From: Isoetes taiwanensis
Taxonomy: Eukaryota > Streptophyta > Lycopodiopsida > Isoetales > Isoetaceae
DNA length: 64,000 bases
NCBI GenBank assembly: GCA_021234155.1
Contig: JAJEKV010000285.1
Span: 64,001-128,000, forward strand
Direction of reading: 5' to 3'
Shown here: positions 23,659-35,777 of the stretch, piece after piece
How positions within the stretch are numbered: position 1 is the first letter of the stretch
Layout of the letters: each line of letters starts with the position of its first letter
Made by a program: the position numbers and the translations under genes
The notes under the pieces: model-generated
The model's input: the letters and a program-made list of their open reading frames with translations, nothing else
Database searches by the model: none
What the model was told of the DNA's origin: nothing

Positions 23659-24633
23659 AGTGTTAGAACATATGAAATATTATTTCAAGAAAGGTACCAG
23701 CAGAATTAGCACTAACAAAAACCTTACCAAAATACACTTATTCCATTCTCCAATGCCTAAACGATCAGAATGAACAAAGAATGCAGCAAGATTTGCAGCC
23801 AATAGATTTGCAGCATGAAACTTTGTCCTTGTTAACTGAAGTATCAAAGTGGATAAAACAACAAACAACACGATCTTTGCATGACAGGTTGTCAATTCTT
23901 CTTTGAGGTAATCCTGCAGACACAACGTATTGATAGAGATCTAAAGGTGCTGATTCATGCACAACCAAAATTATCTGCAAGCGAAAGCAACATTACAATG
24001 CATGCTTTGCGACCTAGATGAAGAAGGATAACGAATTATACATAGCAATACTTACATGCTTGCAAATGCTTGTTGGGCTTAGTGGGAACATATGCACTCT
24101 GCTCCAGTATTGAAAAGGCCATGTGTCATATCAACAAAACATTCTTTAGACTCTTGAGCTCATTTAACAACTTGCTCCATTGAATTAGACTGAATCAGGA
24201 ACATGTTTTGTTGAATATTGTTAAGGTCATCAAGGTGTCTTAGAGCAAAATAAAAAGAAGAATGCATGAAAATGCTACTAAGAATCATAGAGAAGGCATC
24301 AAGCTTATGAAATGACATATGATAGAGTTGCAATCTAAGAAAGGATAACAGACACACTACCCATAATACCATAGCCCTGCTACTGATGAATATATTGCAT
24401 AGAGTAGAAAGACCTATATTGATTATGTTTCTAATGGCCACAAATTTTGAAGTTTTGGTTACAATCTATCAACTAAATCAACGGACCTTAATGTATCAAT
24501 TCAGAACCCAACAATCAACTTACAGCAAACAAATTTGCAGCCATAGAAAATTTCAAAATGGTGTATCAAGTCTTCGATTACATTTGGTGTAAATTTGAGG
24601 TCTTTCAAAAGATGAATGGTTGAAGCTAAACGA

Positions 24634-24790
24634 ACCTTATATTTACTCTGAGTATTCATATTTTTAAAGCAACCGGATTAACTAATTTCAACCTAACTGA
24701 CCCAGGAAAGGGCAATGAAGCAAACTTTATATTTACTCTGAATATTCATATGCCCAAAGCAATAGACTAAATAATTTCAATCTAACTTAT
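24634..24790. repeat. ~92-bp tandem duplication
   Basis: TTATATTTACTCTGA and AATTTCAA(C/T)CTAACT recur with period about 92 in an intron-like region. Confidence 0.65.
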
Positions 24791-24999
24791 TACAGTCACT
24801 TCGTTGTCAGCAACTGCATATCACTTGCTAGAGAGCATCAAGTAGAAAGCATCAAGTAAAAAGAAGAATCAACTCACGGTGCTTAAGATTTGGTTGATGA
24901 ATGTTCTTGAATCCTTACGAATTGCGGTGTGCAATGGATCCACCATTCAAAACACTTGTATGTAGAGTCCTCCATATGAAAACGTAATAAAGATTGAAC

Positions 25000-25165
25000 A
25001 TAAAGAAGAAATCAGACTACAATCTTCTAAGTACTTAGCATTACACAAAAAAGAAATACGTGCTTGATCAGTCAGAATGCACAAGCCTCCAAGCTGGCGC
25101 CCAGCTCATTCCTCGACTACAGAGGTAAGATATATCTCTAACTTCAACTGTAAAACTTGAGAAAA
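25000..25165. repeat. Repeat shared with 56460-56640
   Basis: Matches 56460-56640 in the same orientation: GACTACAATCTT, CTACAGAGGTAAGATATATC and AACTTCAACTGTAAAAC. Both copies lie within the split minus-strand gene and may be duplicated intron or UTR sequence, or a SINE-like repeat. Confidence 0.7.
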
Positions 25166-25326
25166 CTAGCAAAAAGGCACGCCAGATGCTATAGAAAATA
25201 AAGGCGAATGAAAATTAGGGCAGGGTAATTGGATAGGAAAAAATAATTGAATTATCTTTGTATTATGGCAAAATTGTATTGAAATTTACTGTCCGTGATT
25301 GAAATAGCATATGTTGTTTGGATAGT

Positions 25327-25653
25327 TTAGATAATGCCCCTCCGTTTAAGGTACCAGTATTTCTTAGTTTTGGAAGGGCAGGATATGAGGTTATTGTAGC
25401 CGTTTTTGGTTGTGTTGTAAAGGTTTATGTAATGTCTTTCGATTTCTTTTGCCTTTTTCTTGCTTTTGGTTTCTTCTAAGAGGTCAATGTGGAAGTTTTT
25501 TCCGTACGGTTTGTACTTGTCGACGTCTGCTGCCATTTTGAGATTTGGTTTTGATTTGTATTGTTTGTACCTAATTGATAAGTTTGTTATTTATCCTACG
25601 TATTTATTGTTGTTTTTATTGCACGTTAGGCAATATATCTTTGTCGGTGGCAT
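25327..25653 (-). pseudogene. GIY-YIG endonuclease-like ORF with one in-frame TAA
   Basis: From an ATG at 25653 the frame runs 108 codons to a stop at 25327, broken only by TAA at codon 21. It starts MPPTKIYCLTCNKNNNKYVG. After the TAA come ITNLSIRYKQYKS, then KPYGKNFHIDLLEE, KKKAKEIERHYINLYNTTKN and GYNNL, the full GIY-YIG fold. The catalytic Tyr-pair region (IYC...KYVG), the conserved Arg (SIRY) and the Glu (KEIERHYI) are all present. The TAA stands where relatives usually have Gln after YIG/YVG, one base from CAA. It is rich in AAA codons and stands alone inside an intron. Standalone GIY-YIG genes of this type occur in phages, large DNA viruses and some mobile elements. The source here is unknown. 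Confidence 0.75.
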
Positions 25654-26269
25654 TGTTAGTTGTGTTAGAGTTGTTTTGTGATGTAGATGTTTTTGTTTCT
25701 TCTTTTTTTCTTTAGTTTTAGTTTAGGTGTGTTTATAAAAATTAAAATAGCATTCAGAATTGGAATCAAAATTGTACTATAGAGAAACATGTGCAACAAT
25801 AGTTTGATGGAGGCCTCATTGGTTCAATCGAACAAAATCAACACTAGAAGGCTTTTATTTGGCATGACACTATCAAATCTATTACTCTAGAGAATTTTTT
25901 CTTTCTGTTGAATATCTAGTATGATCATTTTACCATTGACAAGTTATTTTAATTTGGTTGATTAATTGAACTTTGGTTGGGTTCCCGTGGACGTAAAAAT
26001 TCATCTTATCTTATCTTATCTTATTATCGTCTTTGGCTTTTGATGACCCCTTCGAAGAGCATTGTCCTAGTTGTCGCCAACATTTTTTTTATATTAATTA
26101 TTATACAAGATTCTATATATAGTGTCCCTTTGAGACTGGTTTTAAAGAAATGTCTTCAATTTATCACTTCTCTTATTAAATTAGATGGTTTTGACATGTG
26201 GCTACATCATTCTTCGCAAGAAAACGTTATAGTAATAATAAACATGTCTCTATTATAACAACGATGACA

Positions 26270-27540
26270 AATTTGATTTTAACAAGTACCTAGAAACATT
26301 GCATAAGAGGCATTGCAGACTAACAATTCTGAATACTGCACAAATCAAATCTGGCCCTTGAAATCCACCAAATATAATATAATAGCCTTGAACATTGACC
26401 ATGTTTAACAATACAAGACATCATGTTTTATGGTACCAGACAATCATTTCAACATAGATAAGTAATGTTTCAGGAGAATACCATTATTGCTTCTGAACTC
26501 ATTATTGCTTCTGAACTGTGAGAGCGTCAATAGGGGACTATTTGGCTAGCAGGTTGTATTAATATATTAAAGCAACACACGTTAACAATTGACACAAACA
26601 TTAATCATTGGGAATTTATAAACTACATTTAGAATCTATATTATTCACATGTTCTATATAATAATCATGACATTTGCAGTTTGTAACTTAGTTTTTATTT
26701 GCCGATATCTCTCTGCAGGGATGGGTCTTGCCAAGAATGGGCATGCTTGAATTGTCCGTAGAGCATGCTCTAAGATCTTCTGTTCATGAATGAGCCTACC
26801 CTATATCATTCCTTTTAAGTTCCATGCATGAAAGTGTGATCTTGTCAACTTCTGGACATTCATTCATGCTGCATATTGCCAAACAAAGAAAGGACGGGAA
26901 GTTCTTGTCCGTGATGTACATATAAGGATGTGGAAATGGCCCATATTATAGAAATGGCTATATCTGAATAAGTTTTCTTTTTGGTTGGAACTGTTCAGAT
27001 GTCTCACACATCACGTTAGACACAAAGTGCAGCAAAATAAAATCTTTTTCTGGGGAACTAGTTTCTTTACCACATTCGAATGGAGTCAATCTTGCTTGGA
27101 GAAACACAACTTTCCACATTCTATTAATGCAGACGAGGCTAACTACAATGAAAATGCTTAGAGATCTGACATCAGGTTTTGGGAGTTATATGAATGAGGC
27201 AAATTCTAATGAGGCGACCTGACAAGAATCCTTCTTTGGCAACCACTATAAGACCCTAAAACATATCAAGGATATGGTGGATCCACATGGATTGTTTGTT
27301 TGCAGACATTGTGTAAGAAGTGAAGATTGGAGCAATGAACGAGAAGAGAAAAGGCAAGGCAAATGTTATTAAAAAGGATGTAGGGAAATATCATACTCGT
27401 AAAAATAATCCATACAATCTCTAAATAATCTCAAATCAGACATATGTCAATGCATTCCACGAATCAAGTGTATCCTAAATAAAAAGAACTACTTATATTT
27501 AGGCCAGATCAAGTATGTGTGTGTTTATTGATCCTACATT
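26270..27540. other. No supported gene (intron-like DNA)
   Basis: AT-rich sequence between exons of the minus-strand gene, with a 17-bp tandem duplication (CATTATTGCTTCTGAAC) near 26483. No other feature is supported. Confidence 0.4.
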
Positions 27541-27548
27541 ATATGCTG

Positions 27549-27905
27549 GAAAGAAATGCATAAACCTGGAAAGAATACGTATAAGCTGCAGTCTCATTGT
27601 TAAGAATACCAGACAGTTGTCCTAAAGCCTCTGGAACCATGCCAGAAAACTAGTACATGGCATCTTCCTCATATTCCTTACAACTATGAGCAAGGGATCT
27701 GGCTCATTGCAACGTGTGGCATGTTTGGCGGAGATGGAAAGAAATGCCTCAAGCTGGAAATAGATATAAGCTGCAGATTAGAGCAGACTTAAGCTAACAC
27801 ACCTTAAATCCCTGGAACCAAGCCAGAAAATGACATCTTTTTCTACTATTCATAAGCATATTCATGAACATGGGATCTGCATCACTGTAATGTGTGGCAT
27901 GTTAT
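27549..27905. repeat. Diverged tandem duplication, period ~190
   Basis: Shared blocks include TATAAGCTGCAG, CTCTGGAACCA/CCCTGGAACCA, GCCAGAAAA, GGGATCTG and TGTGTGGCATGTT. It lies in an intron-like region. Confidence 0.6.
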
Positions 27906-29534
27906 GGATATTCTCTATAGGTTATATGTTTAAGGAATTGCAAGGAAATTCAGTGCATTACAAGAAATTGAAGATGTTGAGGAAAGAAACTAGTTGCAAT
28001 GCAACCCTACTTACAAAGATGCCACAAGAAAACGATCGGCCCTCTAGCTCCCCAACTGCATCTGCTGTTTGTATTGAATGGAAGAGTAACACTTGTAGGT
28101 TGTATTAACAGTAGATTAGAGGAGACGGATAGGCAAGCTCAAATCTGGAAAAGCCATGTTAGACCCTTGCAAGAAAATCTCACCTAATGGGGCACAGGAC
28201 ATAAATTTTGCTGATATATTCGCTGCAATTGTATTTCCCATTTTGCGCGGCTATTTGCATCCATTGCAAGTCTGTTAAAATCCTTTTCCTCCCATTTCCC
28301 TTTACTGCTTCAATTGAAAGAATGCAGTCCAATATCTGGATCCTCATTGTCAAAAAAAGATGTATATGTTTAGTTGATAGTTCCGGCATCAGATGGCAAA
28401 AAAAAACCAGCAAGCTTGAAGAAACTGGGCTTTCCACAGTAAGGCAATCCGTTGCTTTGATCACAGAAGTTTCTAGACTCTAAAACAAGATTATCCATAA
28501 ACAATAGGTTCAAATCCAGGAATCGTTAAGCAAGAGATAGATATGGTGGCAGAGACTTACCGAAGTCTGTTCAGGGACGGTTTTGGAAGCATCAGAAGGG
28601 GCCCCGCAATAATCAGAAAACAGCATCCTTCTCCCTTTGTAAGAAAGATTATATTCTTCTATAGGTAAGTTAACTCCGAAGAGAAGTTACCTGAACTATC
28701 TGCAATGCAAAACCCACTTAAACTAACAATATAATGCAGATTCTTAAACCAAAGTCATGAGTACGCTTGTACCTTGGCTATCAAAAGACTATCAAAAGAA
28801 TGCAAAGCCGGATCAGAATATGTGTTCTCTATCGCAGAAGTAGAGAGAAATATTGATTGAGATTCTGCATCTGACGATATGAATTCATCCCACAAAGATC
28901 TTGATATACCTGCCAAGAATAGTATGAAAATGATCCAAGTTATATGTAAATTCGAAACAATGCTTCTGGCCAAGAATTAAAATCTAATAAGCAGAGAACC
29001 AAAGCGTTTTGATAAAAACTTGCAAGCTTGAATTAACAGCAGTTTCGAAGTATTTCTTCAAGATAATCTTTTTGTGTTGTTTCTCAAGAAATCTTACAAT
29101 CGTCTAGTATATAGTGTGAAAATACGCAAGATCGGAGCTAGAATTGGCAAAAAAGAGGGGAAAGAAAAGCCAGAGGTGATGATACGAAAGCAGAGAAGAA
29201 ATGTGCCAAAATGGGGCAAAAAAAAGCTCGAATTGAAGGGGACTGCGAGGAGAAAATGATGGGAAGGGTTATTCCGGCAACACTCGAGCTCCCGCAGCAG
29301 CAGATATGGCGCAGATCTGGACTAAAAGGATCCCGCGGTGCACCTCTCTTCTTCTTTTCTTCTTCTTTGCTAGAAAAGAATACGCTTATTTGTCCCGAGA
29401 AAACAAAAAACGCCCGGGATGGGCCGCCATAGCCAAGGCAAGCTCGAGCGCCAAAGATAGGGGCTGAAAAAAAAAAAAAAAAGGAATTGCTGCACACCTG
29501 ACGCTGCTGCCAGATGAAGCCCTGCCGTTGCTTC

Positions 29535-29745
29535 TGTAACGAGCCAAGAAGAGACAAAACAGTCAAGGACTAAGATGGCATTGATAAGAAGAACTTAATG
29601 CATTATGAGGATCGATGGATCCTTAAATAACAGAAGGATGAGCTAATCTTAGAAAAACAGTAAATTCAGCATAAATGGGTGCCCCCAATTTCGGCACCGA
29701 GTAGGTGCACCTCTTTTAGATGACATCACATCATATTGACTAACA
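29535..29745 (-). repeat. copia 3' LTR
   Basis: 211 bp, from TGTTAG at 29745 to TTACA at 29535. It lacks an 11-bp segment present in the 5' LTR. The left flank GCTTC matches the far flank of the other LTR. Confidence 0.9.
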
Positions 29746-29775
29746 CTCCTGCTTGCTGGAATCCAAAGAGGTGAG

Positions 29776-30015
29776 ACTCATGTGTTTGTACCTTCTCCTG
29801 CTTGAGTGGAACTGTTGGGCAGAATTCGGAGTTGAGCTCGATGGAAAGTGAATTTAGAGAGAGGCGAGGCCTTGGTGAAGATGTCAGCTGCCATATTTCT
29901 AGTACTGCAATGAGGCATTTGGATGCTTCCTTCTTGAACCTTCTCACGCAGGTAATGATACCTGACTTTTATATGTTTGGACTGATTATGAAACTTGGAA
30001 TCCTGTGCAAGAGAA
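29776..30015 (-). pseudogene. copia RNase H, C-terminal piece
   Basis: Reads FSISLAQDSKFHNQSKHIKV, RYHYLREKV and MAADIFTK, the conserved end of copia RNase H, then stops at 29776. It is separated from the preceding DNQSAI segment (41586) by element B. Confidence 0.88.
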
Positions 30016-30045
30016 ATCGAACAAAGTTTAAAATGAAACGCACTT

Positions 30046-30600
30046 CAAAAGGAATCTTTGAAAGATTCCCTAAAATTCCCTTAAAAAATGCCCTTTTCTT
30101 GGTATATTTGTGACAAGTGTGACAATTTGAATATTTTAGGCACCATTTTTGGAGGGGAATTTGAACTCAGCTTCCATTCAAAATTGTTTGGTACCATTTT
30201 TTGGCCCCCTAGTTTGGTTTGAGAAATAGTAATATTTTTAAGGACAAAACAAAATAGACATTGAAAAAAAACAGCAAGAGCTAAGAGTGCCCAAAAACGT
30301 ATTTAGTTCAAAGTTTATAAATTCACTACAAAATTATGAACAAAATTGCAAAAAATGCAACACATTTTGATATTGCCTCAATGAAGCAAATATTGTCACC
30401 TTAAAGTATGCCTCACACGCGAGATGAAGTCGAAGATGCTTGCGCTTTGCTTTATACACTTGCTCTTATTTGCTCCTCCAGCTTGCTATAGACTTCTGTA
30501 TACCGCGATGGCGACGTATGTATCCAATCTGGACTTTTTTAAACTTTGTAATTTATTTGTTCTCTGTAGTCTTTAGTTTCTTCCAAATAAATTTCAAGAT
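30046..30600. other. Element B left subterminal region
   Basis: AT-rich and without a gene. It holds GAAAGATTCC, which is echoed at the right end. Confidence 0.5.
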
Positions 30601-30836
30601 GGTATAAATTTATACCTTAATAGATAGTAATATGTGGACATAGTATGCTAGAGAGTTCGCACGGTATAAATTTATACCGCAAGAAGACTTGAGCGGTATA
30701 GATTTATACAACAAAAGAACTCGAGCGGTATAAATTTATACAGCAAAATGACTCGAGCGGTATAAATTTATACCGCAAGAGGACCCAAGCGGTATAAATT
30801 TATACCGCAAGAGTTTTCTCGGTATAAATTTATACC
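30601..30836. repeat. Seven-copy array of a 16-bp palindrome, 32-bp period
   Basis: GGTATAAATTTATACC or a near variant occurs at 30601, 30663, 30695, 30727, 30759, 30791 and 30821. Spacing is 62, 32, 32, 32, 32 and 30 bp. Units are extended by GCG...CGC and separated by AAGA(A/G)GAC-type spacers. Further copies lie at 35652, 35682 and 41065, all inside element B. Evenly phased palindromes near a transposon end suggest protein-binding sites. Confidence 0.9.
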
Positions 30837-31904
30837 AAAGATATATATATATATGTATATTATATAAATATATAATATATACAAGAAATTTAGCACGTCC
30901 TACGGAGCATGTTCCTACGTTGTAAGTTCCAATTTTAGCATATTCCTACATGTTGCTGCCGCTGCCAGATTAAGCAGTTGGTCAGTTAAGGGAAAAGATA
31001 TGGGATTGTACCTTGTAGGAAAATGGCAAAGTACATTGTCACTGTGTTTGCTCCACACTTGGGAGGTTGTAAACAACTGCTTAACTATCATTTAACTGAA
31101 ACAGTGAAAGCCCTTTAACTTAATTGAATGCAAAATTCTTCGCGTCCATGCAAGCGTCCATGCAAGTCCTGCAGGCTAAAACTTTCTTTGATAGCCTTGC
31201 AAGCAGTCTGTGACAGTCCAATTTACTAGGTTCCTTACCTAATCATTTTGCAAAATAGGCTACGCAAAGACACATTAGCACATATCACCACCATACATAA
31301 CTTCCTAAATCATACTATCCAACTATAAGAGGGGCTTGAATTATTGTAGAAGCCAATTATAAGTGTCAAAGTGCCAACACTATGACTAAACAACACAGAA
31401 ACTTATACGATTGCTTAAGTGTATGATCTAGCTACTTTTGAAGTGTTGAACTAAAAACACTAAGAAGTGTTGGAAAAACATGGAAAGGTCAGACTTAGCT
31501 CATACTCTAGAATAAAGGGCAAGTGCTCTAGTCCTCAAGAAAGATCTGTAAAAAAAAAAACGATCAAAAAAATAGGCAAATATTAAAATGACCTGTTGTT
31601 ATCTGGCTAGTAAACCATGCGAGTTCCATAGCCCGACAACCATTCAAGTTCCATTGTTGGTCCAATCCATTGTTATACAGACTACATTCTTATTATGTAG
31701 ACTGCATTGTTATTATGAATTAAATTTGATTCTATACTTGGTAAGACCAAATTTTGCATATGTCGCTCATAAATCGCAAACATAGACGAATATGCTATAG
31801 ATTATTTATCTTCTACAACAATAAAACCAGAATTGAAACCTTTTTCCCATAGGTGCCTCTTGTGTTAACTTTTTGCTCAAGACAAAATGTTAAATTATAG
31901 AGGT

Positions 31905-32592
31905 TGTATCCGAAACTAGACTTTATTTTGGCAACTGGCATAGGAGTTCCAAAAGACTGTGGTATAGTTTTTGTAACGCTAACATGGGCAAGTTGTATAC
32001 ACTATAAGGATATTGGCATAACATTTAACCATCTATGGCAGGTGCATGTTGGGAAGATTACAATATTTATGGAATTTCTATTAAGTCTGGTGCAGCTTGA
32101 CACAGCAGTAAGGCAAGTGGCCTAGAATTGCACACGTTGTAAATGTTATTCTAAAAAACCATGGACTTTTGAATATCACTCAAGGTATGTATCCCACATT
32201 TCGTCACTTCTGAGTCTTTGGGGATTTAGCCATGAATTATGCACATTTGATCTACATATTCCTTTTACACTAGTTTGGTGTCCATCATTTAGCATAAATA
32301 TGGAATGGTGACCATTTGAAAGTGTGGCACTCTAATGGCAAAGTTGGTGGCAAAATTACCTTACTGTGCATCTGTACATACAATATGCAGTTTGCTTTTG
32401 GGCCGTTATCTCTTGATCCGAAACTAGACCTTACATTGGCAAATGGCTTGAGAGTTCCATAGTGTTGTTTGAAGGTCATATTGCCATAGTTTGCCTAGCA
32501 CTAACATGAGCAAGTTGTATACACACTATAAGGATATGGGTAGAACGTTTAACCATCGATTGTTAACCATCTATGCTAGGAGCATATGGGAA
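31905..32592. repeat. Diverged ~170-bp duplication, ~505 bp apart
   Basis: Both copies share ATCCGAAACTAGAC, GCAAGTTGTATACAC, CTATAAGGATAT and TTTAACCATC. They are non-coding, inside element B. Confidence 0.7.
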
Positions 32593-32599
32593 GTTTGAT

Positions 32600-35390
32600 G
32601 TATTTGGAGAGTACATAAAGGCACGTGGCCTTAGTTTGACACATTTCAAATGTTATTCTAAAACACCTTTAGGCAAGTTATGTTCTCTTAAAAGAAAAGG
32701 GACCCACACATTGGATATGTACCTATATAGTCTTTTCTAAAAATCTTTGCAATGAAAACGCACACTTTTTTTTTTTTTTTTTTTTTTTTTGTATGCTTCG
32801 TGCCAAGTGTCTTCAAACCAAGGTACCTCTTTCATGCATTTGTTTGCCTTTGGGAAAAAGGGGCACAATTGCCTTAAGCATTTTCTAATAGGCTTTCTTT
32901 ACAAAATACACTAATTTGCCTCGGATGTTTTAGGCATTTAGCCACTATTGAACTAAAGCCTTGGGTGTGAATTTCACCAAGTTATGGAGCCAATATTATT
33001 GAGGCTATATGTGCCACAAAATTAAATTGTGGTATAATATTAGACTTTGGAATATCTCTCGAAATCGATTTGGGGCTTTTTGAAAATCGATTTTGGGCAT
33101 GACTTGGAGCCAAGTTGTCACTGTGGTAGCATACAGATGCTTCGATCTACTTGATGCATGGGTCTTCTACCTTAAGGAGAACGGAAGGAAGGAATATTAG
33201 AAATACAATACAAAGGCTGGATATTTGATGGTTAAGTTGCAACTGTGGCAAGAAAACGAAAATATGTTAAACATAAGACTTTTTAATTTTTTAAGGTCTT
33301 CTATGGAAATCGATTAGGGTAAGCAAACCCTAAACAATCCCAAAACGGCCGCCCAAGGGGCTAGGCCATATCGATGCTGTATGTCTGCTATTCACAATCC
33401 AACAAACAGGATGAAGATCGATTTTTGATGCTGTGCCATGCCTTAGAATACAGGATGATGCTGTGCCATGCCTTAGAATACAGGTCGAATCCTCCATCTC
33501 CAATCAGAATAAGGACGTATGTGCCGGATTTGCTAGAAAATAGCCGCTCATCCCAGATTAGGATGCTCATGGTCGATTTGCTCTAGCTTATAGCAGAAAA
33601 AATACAGAGTTTTTTACCTTAACCGATTGTTCCAGAATCATTAGGTTCTTGTTGCCACACAGCCGTGGCCATACAAATCCGATGCAATGCTGCCGGATTC
33701 CCATAGTTAGGCCTAAGACTGTCATGTTTAATGGCAAAGATCTGTTTCTTTGATCTTGACAGCCAGATTTAACTAATAGATTAAGTTTGAACCAGTGCTG
33801 CATTCCCTCTTCCCCAAATTTCCCTTACAGGATCTAGAGACTCAAAACCTCAAAAGATTCTGACTATCTGTGGCAAGATTATTGAATATTGTATCTGTGG
33901 GCAATCCACACACTGCAGAATTCTATAGTGGAGGCCTCCATCTGCATAGCTAAGAACCTCGGAAGACCAAGGCTGTTCAAAACAAAAAAGATAGAGATTG
34001 CAAGTATCATAAAAGGACTTTTTGAGACTAATAAATAGCATCAGCATAGATTTACCAGAGATTTCAGTGCAAGGCAGCACGCAGAGACTCCAAACTTGTA
34101 AACTTGAATTTGCCTAAAAAGGGGAACTGCAATGATGGAAGGCTTCTTTGAGACCACTCAAGAGCGTACTACAAACAAGAATGCACCTGCTTTTTGCAAG
34201 GGTCTTCTAGAACCCATAGCCGCCCAAAACCATAGGCTGCACCATACTCTGTTCTTCTAGTAGCTTCTTCCTGAAACCATAGCCTGCATCACCATAGCCT
34301 GCATCATTAAGCCCATCACTGACAATCTTTGTCCCCATACAATGCAAGTTCATGTAATTTGAAGAGAGGGCATTTAGAACAAATCACAAAACCACTGGCA
34401 GCGGAATCATTTGAATCATGCATGGCTGCAGCGAATAAGATAAATCCAGCCTGATTTGGCTAATATCAGGCCGGATTTGGGGGTTGCCAATCAAATTTGA
34501 AGACCCAGGAAGAAGAACATCGATTTTGAAACCCATCAAATAAAATTGGGTTCAAAAATCTGATTTGATGGTCTGAGACCCCATTTATGGGTTCACAGTT
34601 AAGGATTTCCAGTCTGTAGCCATCGGATCACGGTTCCGACCCTGTAGCGCAAGATTATAACCAGCACGAAGCCTCACATGATTTCATAACAGACGCTCAA
34701 CCCTCTGCATATTAAACTATTAGACTGTTGCAGACGCTTCAAAAACCGCGGAACTCAGAATACGTTGCAGAAGCTTGGAAATCGTGGCAAAACCTATCAT
34801 AAAAAAATTATAAGAAGCCCAGTAGAAATCGACAAAGCAATAGTGAAACCATGGCAAAATCATGGTAGGAAGCATATATCAGTGCAATAGCCGGCCAAGC
34901 CTAGCCTAAGGCGAATCCAAGCCTTGGTTGCACAGGCAACATAAAAACTACCAAACGAAAAAAGAATCGATGCAAAGACAAAGGGGACAAAACCACGAAT
35001 GTCCATAAAAACCACGCTCCATAAATGTATCTTTGAGCACGAAATTAAAGCCACATAGCAGAGAGTAAGTACGAAGCAAGGAGATGCAATCGATGCTGGA
35101 AACGTGCATATTTATAATTCCAAACGGCCGCTAGGAAACGCATGACCAGGCTCCAAGCCTACTACGAAAATTCTTTGACAAAATCGTTTGGCCATCAACA
35201 AAATATCCGGCAAAAGAATGAAAATATTGCACAGCATCTCTGCAACGACCGGAATCATGAGTAGAGCCGGAATTAAGAGTAGCGCCGCCATAATATGAGA
35301 TATCCAAATTTGAAAATAATATAAGCCCTCTCAAGAGACGAGACAGAACCGTCAAACGAAATTGGATTTGGGTCACCGTAATCATTAAAT
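32600..35390. other. Element B interior, no recognised gene
   Basis: AT-rich sequence with a 29-bp poly-T at about 32766 and a 30-bp tandem duplication (GATGCTGTGCCATGCC) at 33427-33485. A minus-strand open frame at 35131-35397 is weakly protein-like, but no domain is evident. Confidence 0.4.
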
Positions 35391-35406
35391 ACGGCAATTT
35401 AGAATG

Positions 35407-35570
35407 TTCTAGAATTTCTTGCCATCTTCTAGAATTTCCAAGACATTCTGGAAGCTACCATATCTCTGCCAAGAAGCTTCCGGAAGCCACCAGATCCGAC
35501 GGCCGAGATTGCAAGGGAGCAAACCGACGGCCAAGATCTGGCGGTATAGATATAAAAGAAGCTTCTAGAA
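35407..35570. promoter_or_regulatory. Heat-shock-element cluster with TATA box
   Basis: TTCTAGAA at 35407 and 35427 and TTCTGGAA at 35446 precede two perfect three-module sites at 35473-35485 (GAAGCTTCCGGAA) and 35558-35570 (GAAGCTTCTAGAA). TATAAAA lies at 35551-35557. The shared core GACGGCCGAGAT links it to the repeat at 10391-10617. The nearest candidate gene on the plus strand is unclear. Confidence 0.6.
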
Positions 35571-35651
35571 GCCACTCCTAATAATTATATATATATTCAG
35601 ATATAACATATATATTTACATATATATATCCGAAAAAAAGTGAAGTCTTGC

Positions 35652-35697
35652 GGTATAAATCTATACCGCGAGACTTCCTGCGGTATAAATTTATACC
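35652..35697. repeat. Two further GGTATAAATTTATACC palindromes
   Basis: Copies at 35652-35667 (one mismatch) and 35682-35697 are 30 bp apart, the same phasing as the 30.6-kb array. Confidence 0.85.
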
Positions 35698-35740
35698 GTT
35701 TTTTTTTTATATATACAAATATGTGAACGTATATATATTG

Positions 35741-35777
<37 letters not shown>

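Larger units (their letters stand above)
20609..29534 (-). pseudogene. Multi-exon gene of unknown function, 3' part (split by copia)
   Basis: Several coding exons with good splice sites are visible. 29498-29534 is the 3' part of the exon cut by copia. 28773-28909 reads ISRSLWDEFISSDAESQS, then SDPALHSFDSLL. 23728-23913 reads DYLKEELTTCHAKIVLF, then HAANLLAANLAAFFVHSDRL, donor GTAAGG. 22568-22610 reads LIQQVYDRVPEYLW, donor GTGAGT. 21200-21254 reads SNSDGGRTGYILASIKNK. 20609-20767 reads LIEFTELFFEEALHFKDFL, then FILLRQVDHFKALAVG, donor GTATGT. The Leu-rich helical look suggests an ARM/HEAT-type scaffold, but I do not recognise the family. Exon phases do not link all pieces, so other exons are missing from this list. 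A coding-like stretch at 24160-24441 has an in-frame TGA with open reading beyond it. With the copia insertion, this argues that the gene is dead or that a functional copy lies elsewhere. Confidence 0.55.

Noticed and set aside
28507-28517. tRNA B-box-like GGTTCAAATCC
   Set aside because: No A-box at the right distance and no cloverleaf could be drawn.
28755-28973. Hyccin-like identity for the split minus-strand gene
   Set aside because: A few phrases look similar, but exon order and remaining sequence do not fit, so the family is left open.
30601-30836. CRISPR-like appearance of the 32-bp phased palindromes
   Set aside because: Repeats are palindromic, the spacers are near-identical rather than unique, there are no cas genes, and the context is a plant transposon.
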